A DNA stretch of 29,481 nt from Actinomycetes bacterium (GTDB taxonomy: Bacteria > Actinomycetota > Actinomycetes > Propionibacteriales > Propionibacteriaceae), in assembly GCA_023443125.1 (NCBI GenBank), contig JAEZVO010000022.1, forward strand, positions 1 to 29,481, in the 5' to 3' direction. Under the pieces are notes generated by a model, which was given only the letters and a program-made list of their open reading frames with translations, had not been told where the DNA came from and did not search any database. The translations under genes were made by a program, and so were the position numbers. Below, one piece after another: positions 1-5,934 of the stretch; the first letter of the stretch is position 1; each line of letters begins with the position of its first letter.

Positions 1-1
1 C

Positions 2-127
2 AACAAACTCAAACAATGGCGCGGGATCGCGTTGCGCTCAGACAAGTACGCCCGAAACTACCACGCCGCGATCTGCCTGGCCGCCACCCTCGACTGGCTC
101 CGAACAACCTTTAGCAACACGCCCTAA
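2..127 (+). CDS. IS5-type transposase, C-terminal fragment (5' end outside window)
   Basis: The window opens inside a reading frame that ends at TAA 125-127. The 41 visible residues begin NKLKQWRGIALRSDKYARNY and end with a hydrophobic 'LAATLDWLR' stretch. This is the usual carboxy terminus of IS5-family DDE transposases, which cut and rejoin the ends of their own insertion sequence. The catalytic D and D/E residues, if present, lie upstream of the window. Whether the element is intact cannot be judged. A short imperfect stem (192-200 with 213-221) follows and could belong to the IS end. I cannot fix the terminal inverted repeat because its partner is outside the window. Confidence 0.75.
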   Translation, partial: NKLKQWRGIALRSDKYARNYHAAICLAATLDWLRTTFSNTP

Positions 128-265
128 ATTCACCCGTCCAGACGCCATAAAAAACCAAGTAAAATCGCCTAAAGCTTCGTGTTATCAGTGTTTTTACCCG
201 CAACCTCCAAAACGGGCAAAACTATCAAACGTGGAAGCCAGACAGACACTCCGTGGAGTTCCGGT

Positions 266-282
266 TTAACGTCTAGCGTTAA
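266..282. promoter_or_regulatory. Candidate HigA operator upstream of higBA
   Basis: Two 6-bp arms, TTAACG (266-271) and CGTTAA (277-282), are separated by 5 bp. A TATATG at 296-301 could be the -10 element of the higBA promoter, so a repressor bound here would cover the -35 region. HigA-type antitoxins commonly autorepress through short palindromes in this position. The assignment is by location and symmetry only. Confidence 0.45.
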
Positions 283-311
283 TGATGGTCCCCGGTATAT
301 GTGGTGACTTC

Positions 312-594
312 GTGATCAGTATCGTTCGGCTACAAGGATACCGAGCGCACCTGGCATGAGCAGTACCTCAAACGCGTCGAGCGGACTGTACAGCGAGCGG
401 CCATGCGGAAGCTGGAGCTGATCCACGCAGCGAAGGATCTCTATGATCTGCGAATCCCGCCCGGGAATCGGCTGGAGCGTCTCGTTGGTGACCGGCGCGG
501 ACAGCACAGCATCCGTGTGAATGCGCAATGGCGTATCTGCTTCGTCTGGAGAGATGGAGGTGCAGATCATGTCGAACTCGTCGACTACCACTGA
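312..594 (+). pseudogene. higB: HigB-type RelE/ParE-fold toxin with a disrupted 5' end
   Basis: From 319 the frame encodes a nearly complete HigB-like mRNA interferase of about 92 residues: an N-terminal SFGYKDTERTW, a central RKLELIHAAKDLYDLR, then PPGNRLERL, GQHSIRVN, WRICFVW and a final VELVDYH. HigB toxins cleave ribosome-associated mRNA and are neutralised by HigA. This frame has a stop at 313-315 and no ATG, GTG or TTG before ATG 403, which would remove about 29 residues. The GTG expected for the family start lies at 312 in another frame, and one extra base near 317-318 would explain the mismatch. The gene therefore looks frameshifted at its start. A truncated product from 403 is possible. 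The stop overlaps higA by 26 bp. A sequencing error is an alternative. Confidence 0.7.
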
Positions 595-889
595 GGCCGA
601 CCTGATCGAGCCGATTCACGCGGGAGAGATCCTGATGGAGGACTTCATCGAGGGCTTCGGGATCACGCAGCACAAGCTCGCCGTTTCGATCGGGGTGCCG
701 CCTCGTCGAATCAACGAGATCGTGCATGGCAAGCGCGGTATCACTGCAGATACGGCGATACAACTGGCGCGGTATTTCGGGACATCCGAGGAGTTCTGGC
801 TGAATCTGCAGTCGAACTACGAGCTGCGGTTGGAGCGTCGCGCGTTGAAGAACACGGTCGCCGCTATTACTCCACTGCAGGTCGCGTGA
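569..889 (+). CDS. higA: HigA-type antitoxin, XRE-family helix-turn-helix
   Basis: This 106-residue protein has the HigA family hallmarks: IHAGEIL near residue 16, a helix-turn-helix at about residues 32-56 (ITQHKLAVSIGVPPRRINEI) and the C-terminal FWLNLQSNYELRL block. It should bind HigB and repress the higBA promoter. I chose ATG 569 because GGAGG lies at 556-560; the longer frame from 521 lacks such a site and starts inside higB. It is translated in a different frame from the toxin and overlaps it by 26 bp. Since the toxin upstream appears broken, this antitoxin may persist as a regulator or as an immunity factor against related toxins. Family assignment is firm. Confidence 0.88.
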   Translation: MSNSSTTTEADLIEPIHAGEILMEDFIEGFGITQHKLAVSIGVPPRRINEIVHGKRGITADTAIQLARYFGTSEEFWLNLQSNYELRLERRALKNTVAAITPLQVA

Positions 890-1048
890 CTGAATGTAAT
901 CTCGCGGTGCAATGTGTCCGTGCCGCCTACTTGCTATTGACGTTGTGGGCGTAGGCATCGTTCTTGAGTTCATCGCTGCCGCGCGGATGGGATTCCCAGG
1001 GGCGGGTCTCGCTGTCTTATCCTTATTATTCGGCGTCGCGCCGTCAGA

Positions 1049-1066
1049 GCTATCATTGTTGATAGC
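1049..1066. promoter_or_regulatory. Palindromic operator candidate before fitA
   Basis: A perfect inverted repeat, GCTATCA (1049-1055) and TGATAGC (1060-1066), is separated by ttgt. It ends 2 bp before the AAGGAGG ribosome-binding site of the antitoxin gene. FitA/VapB ribbon-helix-helix proteins bind such repeats to autorepress. Direct evidence is limited to symmetry and position. Confidence 0.55.
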
Positions 1067-1083
1067 AGAAGGAGGTGGCTCTG

Positions 1084-1317
1084 ATGTCATCCATTATCGT
1101 GCGTGGTCTCGATGACCACGTGAAGCAACAGCTCGCATCGCAGGCGAAGGAACACGGGCGGTCCATGGAGGCCGAGGTCCGCGACATCCTGACGAAGGCA
1201 GCCCGACGGCCGCACATAGGCGTGGCTCTTCTGAATGCGGCGCAGGATGTCGGTGGAGTCGAGGAGCTGCCGATTCCGACGCGCGATGATGTCGCACGGG
1301 TGGCGAGCTTCGAATGA
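1084..1317 (+). CDS. FitA/VapB-like ribbon-helix-helix antitoxin
   Basis: This 77-residue protein begins MSSIIVRGLDDHVKQQLASQ, a FitA-like ribbon-helix-helix strand and helix, followed by AKEHGRSMEAEVRDIL, the second helix of the Arc/MetJ fold. The C-terminal tail (GGVEELPIPTRDD) is the part expected to wrap around the toxin. AAGGAGG at 1069-1075 places the start at ATG 1084 with an 8-bp spacing; an in-frame GTG at 1075 is too close. The gene overlaps the PIN toxin gene by 4 bp (ATGA at 1314-1317), so the two are translationally coupled. A degenerate copy of this gene occurs at 10846. Confidence 0.88.
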   Translation: MSSIIVRGLDDHVKQQLASQAKEHGRSMEAEVRDILTKAARRPHIGVALLNAAQDVGGVEELPIPTRDDVARVASFE

Positions 1318-1739
1318 TCGTCCTCGACACCAATGTCATCTCGGAGATCTTTCGGCCCTCACCGGAGCCTCGTGTCGCCGAGTGGCTTGTGTCGCTGACG
1401 GGCGACGTCGCCATCACGTCCATCACTCTTGCGGAGCTTCTTGCCGGCGTCCGAAGGCTCCCGGAAGGTCGACGCAAAGACGCGCTGGCGCACGGGATCG
1501 AGGAAGCGGTAGCGCCGTATCGGGGGAGCCGGTCGGTGCTCGCATTCGATGCTGACGCGGCGGAGCGATACGCGGAGGTGCTCGCGTCGCGTGAGGCAGC
1601 GGGTGCGCCGGTCAGTACCGCCGACGCCCAGATTGCCGCGATCTGCCTGGCGCACGGGGCAACCTGTGCTACGCGCAATGTGAAGGATTTCCAGCACACT
1701 GGCGTCGAACTCGTAGACCCGTGGAATGTGGAAGTGTGA
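1314..1739 (+). CDS. FitB/VapC-like PIN-domain ribonuclease toxin
   Basis: This 141-residue PIN-domain protein should be a Mg2+-dependent RNase that is toxic when free of its antitoxin. The acidic active-site residues are visible: D5 in MIVLDTNVISE, E41 in ITLAELLAGVRR, D104 in VSTADAQIAA and D125 in TRNVKDF. Length and order match FitB/VapC toxins, and the pair with the ribbon-helix-helix gene appears complete. The last bases (GTGTGA) overlap a possible GTG start of the acetyltransferase remnant that follows. No stop or frameshift is seen, so this is one of the few intact TA pairs in the window. Confidence 0.9.
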   Translation: MIVLDTNVISEIFRPSPEPRVAEWLVSLTGDVAITSITLAELLAGVRRLPEGRRKDALAHGIEEAVAPYRGSRSVLAFDADAAERYAEVLASREAAGAPVSTADAQIAAICLAHGATCATRNVKDFQHTGVELVDPWNVEV

Positions 1740-1892
1740 AGCGTCATTCAATCGAGATCATCGCCCATCAAGAGCTCACTGAAGCCGATCTACATGGGCT
1801 TCAATAGCTCTTCGACAGCGAGTATCAGGAGTTCGGAGAATGGGATCCGCAACAGCCCTACGGCTATGCGCCACATGATGTCCACATCATGG
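1736..1892 (+). pseudogene. N-terminal fragment of a GNAT / aminoglycoside 2'-N-acetyltransferase-like gene
   Basis: From GTG 1736 the frame reads VKRHSIEIIAHQELTEADL, hits TAG at 1805-1807, then continues LFDSEYQEFGEWDPQQPYGY and APHDVHIMA. This matches my memory of the amino end of actinobacterial acetyltransferases related to AAC(2')-type enzymes, which usually run to about 180 residues. Everything after residue 52 is missing, and the coding match stops just before the long palindrome at 1896. The gene is thus broken by a nonsense codon and by the mobile-element junction. I infer an ancestral gene directly downstream of fitB. Confidence 0.55.
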
Positions 1893-1895
1893 CTT

Positions 1896-1942
1896 CAGAC
1901 TGCAACTCACACTCCAAAATTTGGAGTGTGAGTTGCAGTCTG
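1896..1942. repeat. 47-bp perfect palindrome (23-bp arms, 1-nt centre)
   Basis: Bases 1896-1918 are exactly the reverse complement of 1920-1942, with A1919 at the centre. The arm contains TGTGAGTTGCAGTCTG (1927-1942) and its mirror CAGACTGCAACTCACA (1896-1911), so two copies of the same end-like sequence face outward from a 15-bp middle. The palindrome ends 4 bp before the stop codon of the IS481-type transposase remnant on the minus strand. TGT...ACA ends are typical of IS481/IS3-like elements. A fused pair of IS ends is my preferred reading; a bidirectional terminator is less likely because there is no loop. Confidence 0.8.
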
Positions 1943-1946
1943 CGTC

Positions 1947-2135
1947 CTAGTTGTTCTGCCCGAGGAGGTCGGCTACGCGTTCGGCGTCTGATGTGTAGGT
2001 GCGAGCGCAGGCGCACTCCTCGAGCATGGGGCGGTTGAATCGTTCGACCTTGCCGTTGGTTTGTGGCCGAAACGGGCGAGTGTGCTTGTGGCTGATGTCC
2101 TCACCGAATGCGGTCTTGAAGGCACTTGAGCCGTA
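1947..2135 (-). pseudogene. IS481-type transposase remnant, C-terminal part
   Basis: On the minus strand the frame ending at 1947 reads YGSSAFKTAFGEDISHKHTR, PFRPQTNGKVERFNRP, and a tail ending VADLLGQNN. The RPQTNGKVERFNR block is the hallmark of the rve-type DDE integrase core of IS481-family transposases, and the E in KVERF is the third catalytic acid. Upstream (above 2135) the frame meets a TGA and the expected DNG segment is degraded. Only the last ~60 residues survive, next to the palindrome at 1896-1942. It cannot encode an active transposase. Confidence 0.75.
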
Positions 2136-2289
2136 TCTTCACCCTTTTCCAGCCAACCCGCCAACCCTCACCTCCGTGGTCAGTGCAGCTTGCCGAGGTA
2201 TTGGAGGGGCACGTTGTCACCGATTGACCGCGCGGGCCCAAAAGTCATTCGGTTGCGGAACGCTGTGCGGTCTGGTGAGGAGCACCCGC

Positions 2290-2309
2290 TATACTGTTGA
2301 TAATTCAAC
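2290..2309 (+). promoter_or_regulatory. -10 element and small inverted repeat before the LLM gene
   Basis: TATACT at 2290-2295 is a good actinobacterial -10. The overlapping repeat GTTGA (2296-2300) / TCAAC (2305-2309) lies between it and the AGGGGG ribosome-binding site at 2311-2316. This is a plausible operator for a MarR- or TetR-like repressor. No convincing -35 is visible. Confidence 0.4.
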
Positions 2310-2319
2310 TAGGGGGATC

Positions 2320-3102
2320 ATGAAGCGCTTTGGATTCCTGAGTTTTGGTCATCACGGCCCGGAAGGTGACCCGTTCGACGCTCGGGCGTCGTTGCACAGC
2401 GCCATCGAGTTGTCCGTTGCCGCCGATGAGCTGGGTGTCGACGGCGCCTACTTCCGGGTGCATCACTTCCCCAGGCAGGCGGCCTCGCCGATGCAGCTGC
2501 TCTCGGCGATCGCGGCGCGCACCACGCACATCGAGGTCGGCACCGGCGTGATCGACCTGCGCTACGAGAATCCGCTCTACCTGGCCGAGGAGGCTGCCGT
2601 ACTCGATCTCATCGCCGACGGGCGCGTCGCCCTGGGCGTGAGTCGCGGGTCGCCGGAGCCCGCCGATCGTGGTTGGGAGGCATTCGGCTACACCGGCTCT
2701 ACCGACCCGCGCGGGGCGGACATCGCGCGCGAGAAGTTCCCGCTGTTCATGGCGGCGATCCGCGGCGAGAAGGTGGCCGATGCCGATCCGAAGCAGTTCC
2801 CCGTCGGTAGCCGGCTTGGCATCCAGCCGCATTCGCCGGGCTTGGATCGTCGCATCTGGTGGGGTGCCGGAAGCCGGGACACCGCCGTGTGGAGTGCGCA
2901 GCAGGGGGTCAACCTCATGAGCTCGACGCTGCTTACCGAGGCGACCGGCGCGAGCCTGGGCGACCTGCAGGCTGAGCAGATCCAGCAGTACCGCGACGCT
3001 TGGGCCGAGGCCGGGCACGGGTGGGAGCCGCGCGTGTCCGTCAGCCGTTCGATGTTCCCGATCGTGAGCCGGTTGTCCTCGAGTGTGGTTTCTCCGGAAT
3101 AA
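2320..3102 (+). CDS. Luciferase-like (LLM class) flavin-dependent monooxygenase, C-terminally truncated
   Basis: This 260-residue protein starts MKRFGFLSFGHHGPEGDPFD, the first strand of the bacterial luciferase TIM barrel. It continues with the family blocks DELGVDGAYFRVHHFPRQ, ELLSAIAARTTHIEVGTGV-like residues (here LLSAIAARTTHIEVGTGVID), RYENPLYLAEEAAVLDLI and GRVALGVSRGSPEPADRGW. Such enzymes use reduced FMN and O2 to oxidise unidentified substrates. Family members usually have about 340 residues. Here the match ends at RVSVSRSMFPIV (near 3065) and is followed by an unrelated tail SRLSSSVVSPE. The C-terminal quarter is therefore lost, apparently at the junction with the damaged nucleotidyltransferase copy. 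ATG 2320 is supported by AGGGGG at 2311-2316. It is probably a non-functional relic, although the frame is open. Confidence 0.75.
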   Translation: MKRFGFLSFGHHGPEGDPFDARASLHSAIELSVAADELGVDGAYFRVHHFPRQAASPMQLLSAIAARTTHIEVGTGVIDLRYENPLYLAEEAAVLDLIADGRVALGVSRGSPEPADRGWEAFGYTGSTDPRGADIAREKFPLFMAAIRGEKVADADPKQFPVGSRLGIQPHSPGLDRRIWWGAGSRDTAVWSAQQGVNLMSSTLLTEATGASLGDLQAEQIQQYRDAWAEAGHGWEPRVSVSRSMFPIVSRLSSSVVSPE

Positions 3103-3152
3103 GTCCTCTCCATCCGTACCTCCAAACCGGTGCCCTGCGACGATAGTAGGCC

Positions 3153-3481
3153 ATGCCCGCTGCCCCAGCCTTGGTCCGTGCGCGCCGCCCCACGAGCACC
3201 TCGACCCCCGTTGCGCCGCTGAGCGCCACGGCGTGGCGGAGTTGGCGCTGTTTGGATCCGTCGTCACCGGAGACTTTGGCGCGGACAGTGACGTCGACTT
3301 CTTGGTGGATTTTCTTCCGGGTCGCCCTGATCCTTTCGAAGACTTTTGTGCGCTTCGTGACGATCTTCAGGAGATCGTTAACCGCGATGTCGATCTCGTC
3401 GTGAAACGAGCCATCAGGAACCCCTATTTCCGTGAGTCGGCACTCAGCCAAGCGGAGACTGTCTATGTTGCCGACGTCTAA
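3153..3481 (+). pseudogene. MntA-like nucleotidyltransferase, damaged first copy
   Basis: From about 3218 this stretch encodes AERHGVAELALFGSVVTGDF, then DSDVDFLVDFLPGRPDPFED, and ends ETVYVADV. It is closely similar to the intact copy at 5188. The GS-X10-DXD nucleotidyltransferase motif is preserved. The amino end is not: the family frame has no proper start, and the nearest promoter-start arrangement (GATAGT 3142-3147, ATG 3153) reads into another frame, with 20 nt more than in the intact copy before the conserved part. A GTG at 3083 opens the right frame but has no ribosome-binding site and encodes unrelated residues. I conclude that this is a frameshifted duplicate. Confidence 0.7.
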
Positions 3482-3548
3482 GGCCCATTGGTGGGATGCC
3501 CATCAGGCATGCTTGGCTGCCCTGTCCTTCGTCGAGGGAGTCGACGTA
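3230..3548 (+). repeat. Direct repeat, copy 1 (mntA/hepT segment)
   Basis: This stretch matches 5245-5563 at a constant offset of 2015 bp, with about nine bases in ten identical by eye. It spans most of the nucleotidyltransferase and the first 28 codons of the HEPN gene. The 2 kb between the copies carries the VOC and GNAT genes, so the copies could recombine and delete them. Confidence 0.8.
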
Positions 3549-3605
3549 CTCAGCCGCCGGCTGGCCCGCGAGCGAATCAACAGCACGGACGCCAGCGGGC
3601 GCTGA
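3465..3605 (+). pseudogene. HepT (HEPN) toxin, truncated first copy
   Basis: ATG 3465 opens MLPTSKAHWWDAHQACLAAL then SFVEGVDV, nearly identical to the start of the intact HepT-like protein downstream. After residue 28 (base ~3548) similarity stops abruptly. The frame continues into unrelated LSRRLARERINSTDASGR and a stop at 3603-3605. The catalytic R-X4-H-X-Y motif is absent. It overlaps the damaged nucleotidyltransferase frame by 17 bp, as in a normal MntA/HepT operon. It is a recombination-truncated copy with no expected toxicity. Confidence 0.75.
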
Positions 3606-3747
3606 TGGTTCTCCGTGCGGGAGCTTGACCGAGTGACGAAACCGTTGAGCGTGATAGATCAAGCGTGAACAAGCAGTGGAGGGAAGCAGCTGGACGGACC
3701 CCAGGTAAGAACCGAGAGCCTTCGATAACCTGGCCTAGACTCCACAT

Positions 3748-4143
3748 ATGACCAACCCCGTGCATCACATAGAGTTGTGGACCACCGACCTGCACACGTC
3801 GGCAGCTTCGTTCGATTGGCTCCTCCCCCTACTGGGATGGCAGGCCCAGCACGATCCGGATTGGCCACAAGGAAGGACGTGGACTCACCCCAGCGGAACA
3901 TATGTGGTGCTGGAAGAGTCGCCTGTTATCACGGGCCCACACGACCGCATGCGAGCTGGGCTGAATCACCTTGCCCTCCGCGCGAAAGATCGAACACTTC
4001 TCGATGCACTTCAACGGCAGTGCTCAAGCCACGGATGGACTGAGTTGTTTGCCGACAAGTACCCACACGCTGGCGGGCCTGAGCACACCGCGCTCTTTCT
4101 CGAAAACCGCGAGGGATTCGAAGTTGAGATCGTTATCGAGTGA
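3748..4143 (+). CDS. VOC-family (glyoxalase/bleomycin-resistance fold) protein
   Basis: This 131-residue protein has the paired beta-alpha-beta-beta-beta layout of the vicinal oxygen chelate family: first half VHHIELWTTDL...YVVLEES, second half GLNHLALRAKDR...GFEVEIVIE. Likely metal ligands are H7, the H of LNHLALR and a glutamate in the final EVEIVIE. Members include glyoxalases, dioxygenases and antibiotic-binding proteins, and the substrate cannot be read from sequence. TAGACT at 3736-3741 lies exactly 6 nt before ATG 3748 and there is no ribosome-binding site, so the mRNA is probably leaderless. It sits alone between the two MntA/HepT copies. Confidence 0.82.
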   Translation: MTNPVHHIELWTTDLHTSAASFDWLLPLLGWQAQHDPDWPQGRTWTHPSGTYVVLEESPVITGPHDRMRAGLNHLALRAKDRTLLDALQRQCSSHGWTELFADKYPHAGGPEHTALFLENREGFEVEIVIE

Positions 4144-4374
4144 GTAGTGCATCGCGTCTGCGGCTGCTCGTCATGCGGGACCGAAGTTACGCATCGAACC
4201 TAAATTAGACGGAGTTCCGGTTTGACATGTGACGTCTGGGAGTGGGAAGCCTGCAGCAGGCTCGTGCTCGATCAGTTCTTCACTGCGTGAGTCATGGCGC
4301 GCCTGACATGCTTGTTCAGGTGATCAGAACGCGTGTCGAACGCGATCCGAGGTGGGGGGGGATACAATGCCCGC
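4144..4374. other. Intergenic stretch with a short repeat of the higBA upstream region
   Basis: No gene is supported here. GGAGTTCCGGTTT at 4211-4223 is identical to 255-267, just upstream of higBA, and is followed in both places by related bases (gac/aac). It may be a trace of a lost TA promoter or of an insertion-sequence end. The 13-bp match alone does not decide. Confidence 0.35.
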
Positions 4375-4914
4375 GTGGAAGCCGCCCGCGATTCTTGCCT
4401 TGAGTTGCATCGTCCAGCTCGTGCTGAACTGGGTGTTCGCCAAGGCTGGCTTCGTGATCCCGACATGATGGCGTACAACGCAGGTTGGGAACTTCAACAT
4501 CCCGGCTACAACAACGAGACCGGCTGCATCGACTGGCCGGAGTCGCAGTGGGACGAATTCCTTGCGGTCTATCAGCGAGATCCTGCCCAAGCCGATTATT
4601 TTTACCTGCGCGACATCGTCGCCGATGAGTACATCGGGCACGTGCATTACAAAATTTCGAGTAGAGGCGACGCGGAGATCGGCGTGAACATCATCCCCGA
4701 ACGGCGACGCCAGGGCTGGGGCGCCAAAGCGTTCCGCTTGCTCGTCGAACAGATCTGGGCGGCGACCTCGGTCGATCTCATCGTGAACGAGTTTGAAGAG
4801 AACCGGAGGTCGGCGATTTGCCTCCACCGCAAGATTGGCTTTCGGCCAGCAGAGTTGTCCGAGTTTCATGGTGTGCCGATGCGACGCTGGGAACTCTCCC
4901 GTCCTCAGCCCTGA
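4375..4914 (+). CDS. GNAT-family N-acetyltransferase
   Basis: This 179-residue protein carries the GNAT fold. A central strand (FYLRDIVADEYIGHVHY) is followed by AEIGVNIIPERRRQGWGAKA, in which RRQGWG is the acetyl-CoA pyrophosphate-binding loop (R/Q-x-x-G-x-G/A). The C-terminal block DLIVNEFEENRRSAICLHRK then GFRP is typical of RimJ/RimL-like N-acetyltransferases. The acceptor is unknown. I chose GTG 4375 because TACAAT at 4363-4368 sits 6 nt upstream and there is no ribosome-binding site, a leaderless arrangement; an upstream GTG at 4333 would add a low-complexity GGGG peptide across the promoter. Protein neighbours are unrelated. Confidence 0.78.
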   Translation: MEAARDSCLELHRPARAELGVRQGWLRDPDMMAYNAGWELQHPGYNNETGCIDWPESQWDEFLAVYQRDPAQADYFYLRDIVADEYIGHVHYKISSRGDAEIGVNIIPERRRQGWGAKAFRLLVEQIWAATSVDLIVNEFEENRRSAICLHRKIGFRPAELSEFHGVPMRRWELSRPQP

Positions 4915-5187
4915 GCACTCGCTGTTGTGGCAAAGAGCGTGGTGCAACGGTCGGGGCATGGCCTCCATCACTGGCGGGGGGGAACGACGATGCGGTCGTC
5001 GGTCTGACAAGATACTTGGCTACGAGGCTCGGAACAGATCCGAATCGCGCGGTAACGGCTGTCGCCTTAGCACGGCATTCGGTAGCTACTGGCATGCCAC
5101 TTGCTGCCCTGTTCCTAGGTGCAACCTGGCGAGAGGATGGATCGCGATCGGTCCCCTCAGCCTCGACTGTGGTGCGATACTGGACAC
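4915..5187 (+). other. Gene-poor stretch with one unassigned open frame
   Basis: One plus-strand frame stays open across 4990-5210 and would read DDAVVGLTRYLATRLGTDPN, RAVTAVALARHSVATGMPLA, then ATWREDGSRSVPSASTVVRY. I do not recognise it. It has no good start, no ribosome-binding site and overlaps the nucleotidyltransferase start at 5188. It could be a remnant or chance. The promoter of the downstream gene lies at its end (GATACT 5176-5181). Confidence 0.3.
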
Positions 5188-5496
5188 ATGACTATCGTCG
5201 TGAGCCTTGATCGCGACGCCATCAGCTGCGTCGCGCAGCGCCATGGTGTGGCAGAGCTGGCTGTGTTCGGCTCTGCAGTTGCGGGTGGCTTCGAGGCGGA
5301 CAGTGACGTCGACTTCCTGGTGGATTTCCTTCCGGGTCGCCCCGATCCGTTCGAAGACTTTTGCGCGCTTCGTGACGATCTCCAGGAGATCGTTCAACGC
5401 GACGTCGATCTCGTCGTGAAACGAGCCATCAGGAACCCCTACTTCCGTGAGTCGGCACTCAACCAAGCGGAGATTGTCTACGCCTCCGACGTCTAA
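5188..5496 (+). CDS. mntA: MntA-like minimal nucleotidyltransferase antitoxin
   Basis: This 102-residue MNT-domain protein shows the exact GS-X10-DXD motif (G28-S29 ... D40-V-D42 within FGSAVAGGFEADSDVD), followed by FLVDFLPGRPDPFEDFCALR. In characterised MntA/HepT pairs this enzyme transfers AMP from ATP to a tyrosine of the HEPN toxin and so inactivates it. The start is ATG 5188: GATACT at 5176-5181 lies 6 nt upstream, which suggests a leaderless transcript. It overlaps the HepT gene by 50 bp if that gene starts at GTG 5447. A damaged duplicate lies about 2 kb upstream. Family assignment is firm; function is by homology. Confidence 0.85.
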   Translation: MTIVVSLDRDAISCVAQRHGVAELAVFGSAVAGGFEADSDVDFLVDFLPGRPDPFEDFCALRDDLQEIVQRDVDLVVKRAIRNPYFRESALNQAEIVYASDV

Positions 5497-5563
5497 GGCC
5501 CACTTGTGGGATGCTCATCAGGCATGCTTGGCTGCCCTGTCCTTCGTCGAGGGGATTGACGTC
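5245..5563 (+). repeat. Direct repeat, copy 2 (mntA/hepT segment)
   Basis: Partner of the segment at 3230-3548, offset 2015 bp. This copy continues seamlessly into a full HEPN gene, so it is likely the parental or better preserved one. Confidence 0.8.
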
Positions 5564-5818
5564 CACGAATTTCAGGTCAACCTTCTCGTGCAGTCGGCGG
5601 TAGAGCGGCAGTTGGAGATTCTCGGTGAAGCCTTGAATCGTCTGCGGCGCACAGATGCCCAGACTGCTGCCGAAGTGCCGGACCTTGACCGGATCATCGG
5701 AATGCGCAATATCATTGCTCATGAGTACGGCATCGTGGATCACGCGATCGTGTGGGCTGTGGTGGATACGCGGCTGTCGCCTCTCGCTGCCCGGTTGGCG
5801 GTGCTGCTCGGGGACTGA
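5447..5818 (+). CDS. hepT: HepT-like HEPN-domain ribonuclease toxin
   Basis: This 123-residue all-alpha HEPN protein carries the full R-X4-H-X-Y signature, R87-N-I-I-A-H92-E-Y94 in GMRNIIAHEYGIVDHAIVW. The arginine and histidine form the RNase active site. The tyrosine is the residue that MntA modifies with AMP in studied systems. An upstream helix has QSAVERQLEILGEALNRL, typical of the family. GTG 5447 is the first start after the previous in-frame stop and lies 13 nt after AGGA, so the exact start is uncertain; an in-frame TTG at 5474 is an alternative. The gene overlaps mntA. This pair looks complete and probably functional. Confidence 0.85.
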   Translation: MSRHSTKRRLSTPPTSKAHLWDAHQACLAALSFVEGIDVHEFQVNLLVQSAVERQLEILGEALNRLRRTDAQTAAEVPDLDRIIGMRNIIAHEYGIVDHAIVWAVVDTRLSPLAARLAVLLGD

Positions 5819-5896
5819 TGTTGGCGCTGAGAACCAGCCTCCGTCGCCTGGCGAGGTTCTTATCGGCACAACCCTCGAAGAGGCGAGAGAATTAGG

Positions 5897-5915
5897 TTAG
5901 GTAAGGCTTACCTAA
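5897..5915. promoter_or_regulatory. DtxR/IdeR iron box
   Basis: TTAGGTAAGGCTTACCTAA is a perfect 19-bp palindrome centred on 5906 and fits the DtxR/IdeR consensus (TTAGGTTAGgcTAACCTAA-like). A further TTAGG half at 5892-5896 extends it on the left. It lies 19 bp before ATG 5935 and overlaps the promoter, whose likely -10 is TAGGGT at 5922-5927. Iron-loaded DtxR would repress the siderophore genes downstream. Confidence 0.9.
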
Positions 5916-5934
5916 TTGTGTTAGGGTGTGCGCC

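Noticed and set aside
192..221. Terminator or IS end at TTTTACCCG / CGGGCAAAA
   Set aside because: The stem is 8 of 9 bp with a 12-bp loop and no clear T-run. Without the other IS end I cannot assign it, so it was not listed as a feature of its own.
255..4223. GGAGTTCCGGTTT repeated at 255-267 and 4211-4223
   Set aside because: A 13-bp match with weak flanking similarity is not enough to call a mobile element or att site. It is mentioned only in the intergenic entry.
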